The notes below the pieces were generated by a model. The model had not been told where the DNA came from. It made no database searches and saw only the letters and a program-made list of their open reading frames with translations. The position numbers and the translations under genes were made by a program. Shown piece after piece: positions 63,795 through 64,000 of a stretch of 64,000 nucleotides of DNA. The DNA comes from Azolla caroliniana (Eukaryota > Polypodiophyta): positions 19,220,001 to 19,284,000 of the forward strand of contig JBHGNT010000011.1 of NCBI GenBank assembly GCA_043228905.1, written 5' to 3'. How positions within the stretch are numbered: position 1 is the stretch's first letter; every line of letters starts with the position of its first letter.

Positions 63795-64000
63795 CACACA
63801 CATACACACACATATTTAGGTGCTCAGAAAGACAGATGACAAAGGGCATCTACGGGAAATTAAGTAAAACATAGGGGTTACATATGTATTATACGTATAT
63901 ATGTATGTGTATATTTCCGAAATACCCCTATGTTTTACACATACACACACATATTTAGGTGCTCAAAAAGAGAGATGCAGGAAATTAAGTAAAACATAGG
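63795..64000. repeat. Direct and inverted repeat cut by the window edge
   Basis: CACACATATTTAGGTGCTCA starts at 63806 and again near 63945, each time followed after a short gap by GAAATTAAGTAAAACATAGG. Between the two copies AAGTAAAACATAGGGGT has an inverted partner ACCCCTATGTTTTAC. The structure runs past position 64000. Confidence 0.6.

Overview
The window reads as nuclear DNA of a land plant, AT-rich and full of retrotransposon remains. Several things point to a plant nuclear genome: GT-AG introns, a myristoylated calcium-dependent protein kinase with the exon sizes usual for that family, a PBL34-type receptor-like cytoplasmic kinase, PLS-class and P-class pentatricopeptide repeat (PPR) genes, and Ty1/copia, Ty3 and LINE elements. 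The style of the PLS-class PPR proteins (repeated MYAKCG, FDELPVRD and FACILKACG-like strings) looks fern-like to me, but that is an inference; no marker here fixes the species.

Six genes look intact. (1) 10192-11286 (-): mRNA cap guanine-N7 methyltransferase, no intron in the coding region. (2) 13476-15441 (+): P-class PPR protein, two exons, 607 aa. (3) 17885-20229 (+): PLS-class PPR protein, 738 aa, whose first two exons encode a PDF motif of the kind found in organellar single-stranded DNA-binding (OSB) proteins. (4) 21325-23661 (-): DYW-class PPR protein, 778 aa, convergent with (3). (5) 42719-45835 (+): calcium-dependent protein kinase, seven exons, 615 aa, four EF-hands. (6) 52695-55539 (-): PBL34/35/36-like kinase, six exons, 410 aa. 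Two decayed PPR genes lie at 26400-27160 and 49340-50450, both on the minus strand.

Much of the rest is mobile DNA. A LINE on the minus strand (about 30037-39770) is split by a young Ty1/copia element (31548-35869) with 294-bp LTRs that differ at one base and a CTAAC target duplication; this copia copy has lost its reverse transcriptase. A 5'-truncated LINE (4033-6097), a 71-bp LINE tail (3521-3591) and a 180-bp retroposon (2230-2409) each keep target-site duplications. A heavily deleted Ty3-like element (27737-29235, -) has a primer binding site matching tRNA-Ala. A near-perfect foldback MITE lies at 58156-58470. Microsatellites and short tandem duplications are scattered throughout.

The genes do not form an operon-like unit. 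The shared theme is organellar RNA handling (three intact and two broken PPR genes); the two kinases are unrelated signalling genes. Exon borders were set by reading GT-AG sites and checking frame and family alignment by eye. UTR ends and promoters are not determined.
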